Part shown: positions 63,801-64,000 of the stretch, in pieces | Layout: each line of letters begins with the position of its first letter | How positions within the stretch are numbered: the first letter of the stretch is position 1 | Source of the DNA: an uncultured Acidobacteriia bacterium | GTDB taxonomy: Bacteria; Acidobacteriota; Terriglobia; Bryobacterales; Bryobacteraceae | Length of the DNA stretch: 64,000 bases | Direction of reading: 5' to 3' | Assembly: GCA_903900705.1 (NCBI GenBank) | Contig: CAIUOG010000120.1 | Coordinates: 1-64,000 of the forward strand | The notes under the pieces: generated by a model | Databases searched by the model: none | Seen by the model: the letters and a program-made list of their open reading frames with translations, nothing else | Told to the model about the DNA's origin: nothing | Program-made: the position numbers and the translations under genes

Positions 63801-64000
63801 TTATGCACACGAACGGGAAGTTCGTGAATTTAAACAGCCCGGCGAAGCGCGATGAGACGCTGTACATTTACGCGACCGGCCTGGGAGTGACCCACGGTGC
63901 GACGGTAACGACCGGCAATGCGGCGCCGGCGAGTCCGGCGGCGACGACGGACGCGGTTCAGGTGTTTTTCGGGAATCCGCTATACAAACAGGCTGCGATG
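60884..64000 (+). CDS. Long secreted YVTN beta-propeller protein with Solibacter-type C-terminal domain (partial)
   Basis: The frame runs from ATG 60884 for 1039 codons to the right edge without a stop. After a signal-like segment there are two related YVTN propeller parts: LDEARTRLYLVNTLLNRVEI near residue 48 and LDSARQRLYLANSGLNRIEI near residue 529, each followed by a DGKFLYVT or DGNTMYVA blade. A Gly/Pro-rich linker (GGGGPGFGPGGG) lies at about 427. The C-terminal part, GILSAGDNSPGLAPGEIVSI with FGKNFGNG, PLPTVLGGVCVTLNNSPIPL, INGQIPVTLAAGRYPLVIRS and YIYATGLGVTHGATVTTGNA, is the Solibacter uncharacterised C-terminal domain (TIGR03437 type). Secreted, role unknown; no clear ribosome-binding site is seen. 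Confidence 0.88.
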   Translation, partial: MRFPRQIPRILCLSFCLTAPLFTGTLLSATFGTVVAPPGGASYSDIVLDEARTRLYLVNTLLNRVEIYNYRTKTFLAAIPTDAQPVSAALSRDGKFLYVTAYQPPILDIIDLTLGQIPGNGRISMPSNPEGVAVGADGRVLITAVPTTGTANSLLIYDPSPGAVNSIANVPVVPPPSASPVLPPPSGRAFASYRSRLLATPDGKRIIGVNGNTATTKVVFVYESASGTVLRSRQVANLSTVLSVTADGSKFMAGFTLFDTATLQVIAQENTANAPFIFTTATNASGTATFNTQANQGGSVFSPDGTVLYAAFNTSPLLATNPNVKELLINDPDNLLIQMGLQLPENLAGKMVIESSGANVYAISDSGFIVLPVSAINQQPIAVPQSNSVLLTNDICGVFKGTSLSDVFTNAGKGQFSLNLTNIPSLGGGGPGFGPGGGFFGPTITVAAPSFSVGNVSGSPAATFRFNPSNAVSPGTAGPANFVVTSPEAINIPATLHVYQNNRDSISSGTILQVPINGTTTEGLTDMVLDSARQRLYLANSGLNRIEILDLKTRTLLTPIKVGQLPHAMAVTSDGNTMYVANTGGESISIVDLVKGVQTGRVQFPAFPFNAATTIANPVAIAMSGRGPQFIMSDGTFWKIDNNLAIPRQLNTEIFGTAKTITGGNPSQWTMAATPGGEYIMIVNGSGTAWLYDYTADDITITKQVLSGVAGYIGPVTAGPQGRYYSVGGTFLNASLTPVQGGTNGLTVANRLVPAVTAVSANQVALFTLPVRTGVNTVASDAGLVELYDPATGVSAGNGGTIEGAPTTIFGSTRTSAFARTMAYDPASGTAYLISTSGISIVKITTGPAGGGTSLKPTVNAGGILSAGDNSPGLAPGEIVSIFGKNFGNGATATPPLPTVLGGVCVTLNNSPIPLSMAASGQINGQIPVTLAAGRYPLVIRSIDNQAISSTSTVTISKYAPAVMVGSDGQAAIMHTNGKFVNLNSPAKRDETLYIYATGLGVTHGATVTTGNAAPASPAATTDAVQVFFGNPLYKQAAM

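Noticed and set aside
1-64000. CRISPR array, prophage, toxin-antitoxin pair or restriction system
   Set aside because: No direct repeats with spacers, no integrase, phage structural genes, toxin pairs or methyltransferase/nuclease pairs were seen; the only clear repeats are the 14-base units before dnaE and the PAS duplication.

Overview
The window is chromosomal DNA of high G+C content with densely packed genes. It most likely comes from an Acidobacteriota member of the Solibacter/Bryobacter type (Bryobacterales). This rests on several features together: a very long secreted beta-propeller protein at the right edge ends in the Solibacter-type C-terminal module; there is a PEP-CTERM choice-of-anchor protein, a DUF1501 Tat protein, a bifunctional YncE/phosphoesterase protein, cytochrome P460, LpxB and TamB-type envelope genes (so a diderm with lipid A), and many secreted single-heme cytochromes. 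This is inference from gene content; no rRNA or tRNA gene was found.

Layout. 1-132: the end of an ISL3-family insertion sequence that cuts off the 3' end of a membrane diguanylate cyclase gene. 1.1-2.4 kb: a MaoC-like hydratase and an unknown protein on the minus strand. 2.4-9.4 kb: lpxB translationally coupled to a degenerate M1-peptidase/TPR protein, a secreted TIM-barrel protein, two secreted cytochromes and a radical SAM/SPASM protein. 9.5-12.5 kb: a YncE/phosphoesterase fusion ending at a strong terminator. 12.6-17.7 kb: a TetR-controlled export operon (permease, ATPase, membrane fusion protein, outer-membrane factor) with the same palindromic operator in front of the regulator and of the operon. 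17.7-25 kb: KDG kinase with a 41-residue zinc-ribbon microprotein, cytochrome c, a PqqD-like/MEMO1 fusion, a GNAT enzyme, YdcH-like and Smr proteins, a DUF2520-type protein and uvrB. 25-36 kb: mostly secreted proteins (PEP-CTERM, FG-GAP, cytochrome P460, penicillin-acylase type, lactonase, DUF1501, S41 peptidase), plus an orphan iscX and a structured intergenic region that may encode an RNA. 36.2-38.2 kb: a hybrid histidine kinase with two FixL-like PAS domains. 38.3-44.2 kb: dnaE, a sorbosone-dehydrogenase-like protein and a ThiF/MoeB-type enzyme. 44.2-53.9 kb: an overlapping operon of a seven-POTRA BamA/TamA-family protein, a SurA-N-like protein, TamB, HemW and a threonine aldolase. 53.9-57.2 kb: a minus-strand operon of SDR, an orphan sugar-binding lipoprotein and a D-aminoacylase. 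57.3-60.8 kb: FHA-GAF-PP2C phosphatase, Gfo/Idh/MocA oxidoreductase and a sugar-phosphate isomerase. 60.9-64 kb: the long propeller protein, running off the window.

How it fits together. Much of the window serves the cell envelope and periplasm: lipid A synthesis, beta-barrel assembly (TamA/TamB), export and secreted redox proteins. Sensing is provided by the FixL-like kinase, the FHA-GAF phosphatase and the interrupted cyclase. No CRISPR array, prophage or classical defence island is visible. The least ordinary items are the seven-POTRA/SurA-N/TamB operon, the double FixL-like PAS kinase, the PqqD-MEMO1 fusion, the catalytically dead M1/TPR protein coupled to lpxB, and the three-hairpin intergenic region at 30.66-30.78 kb.
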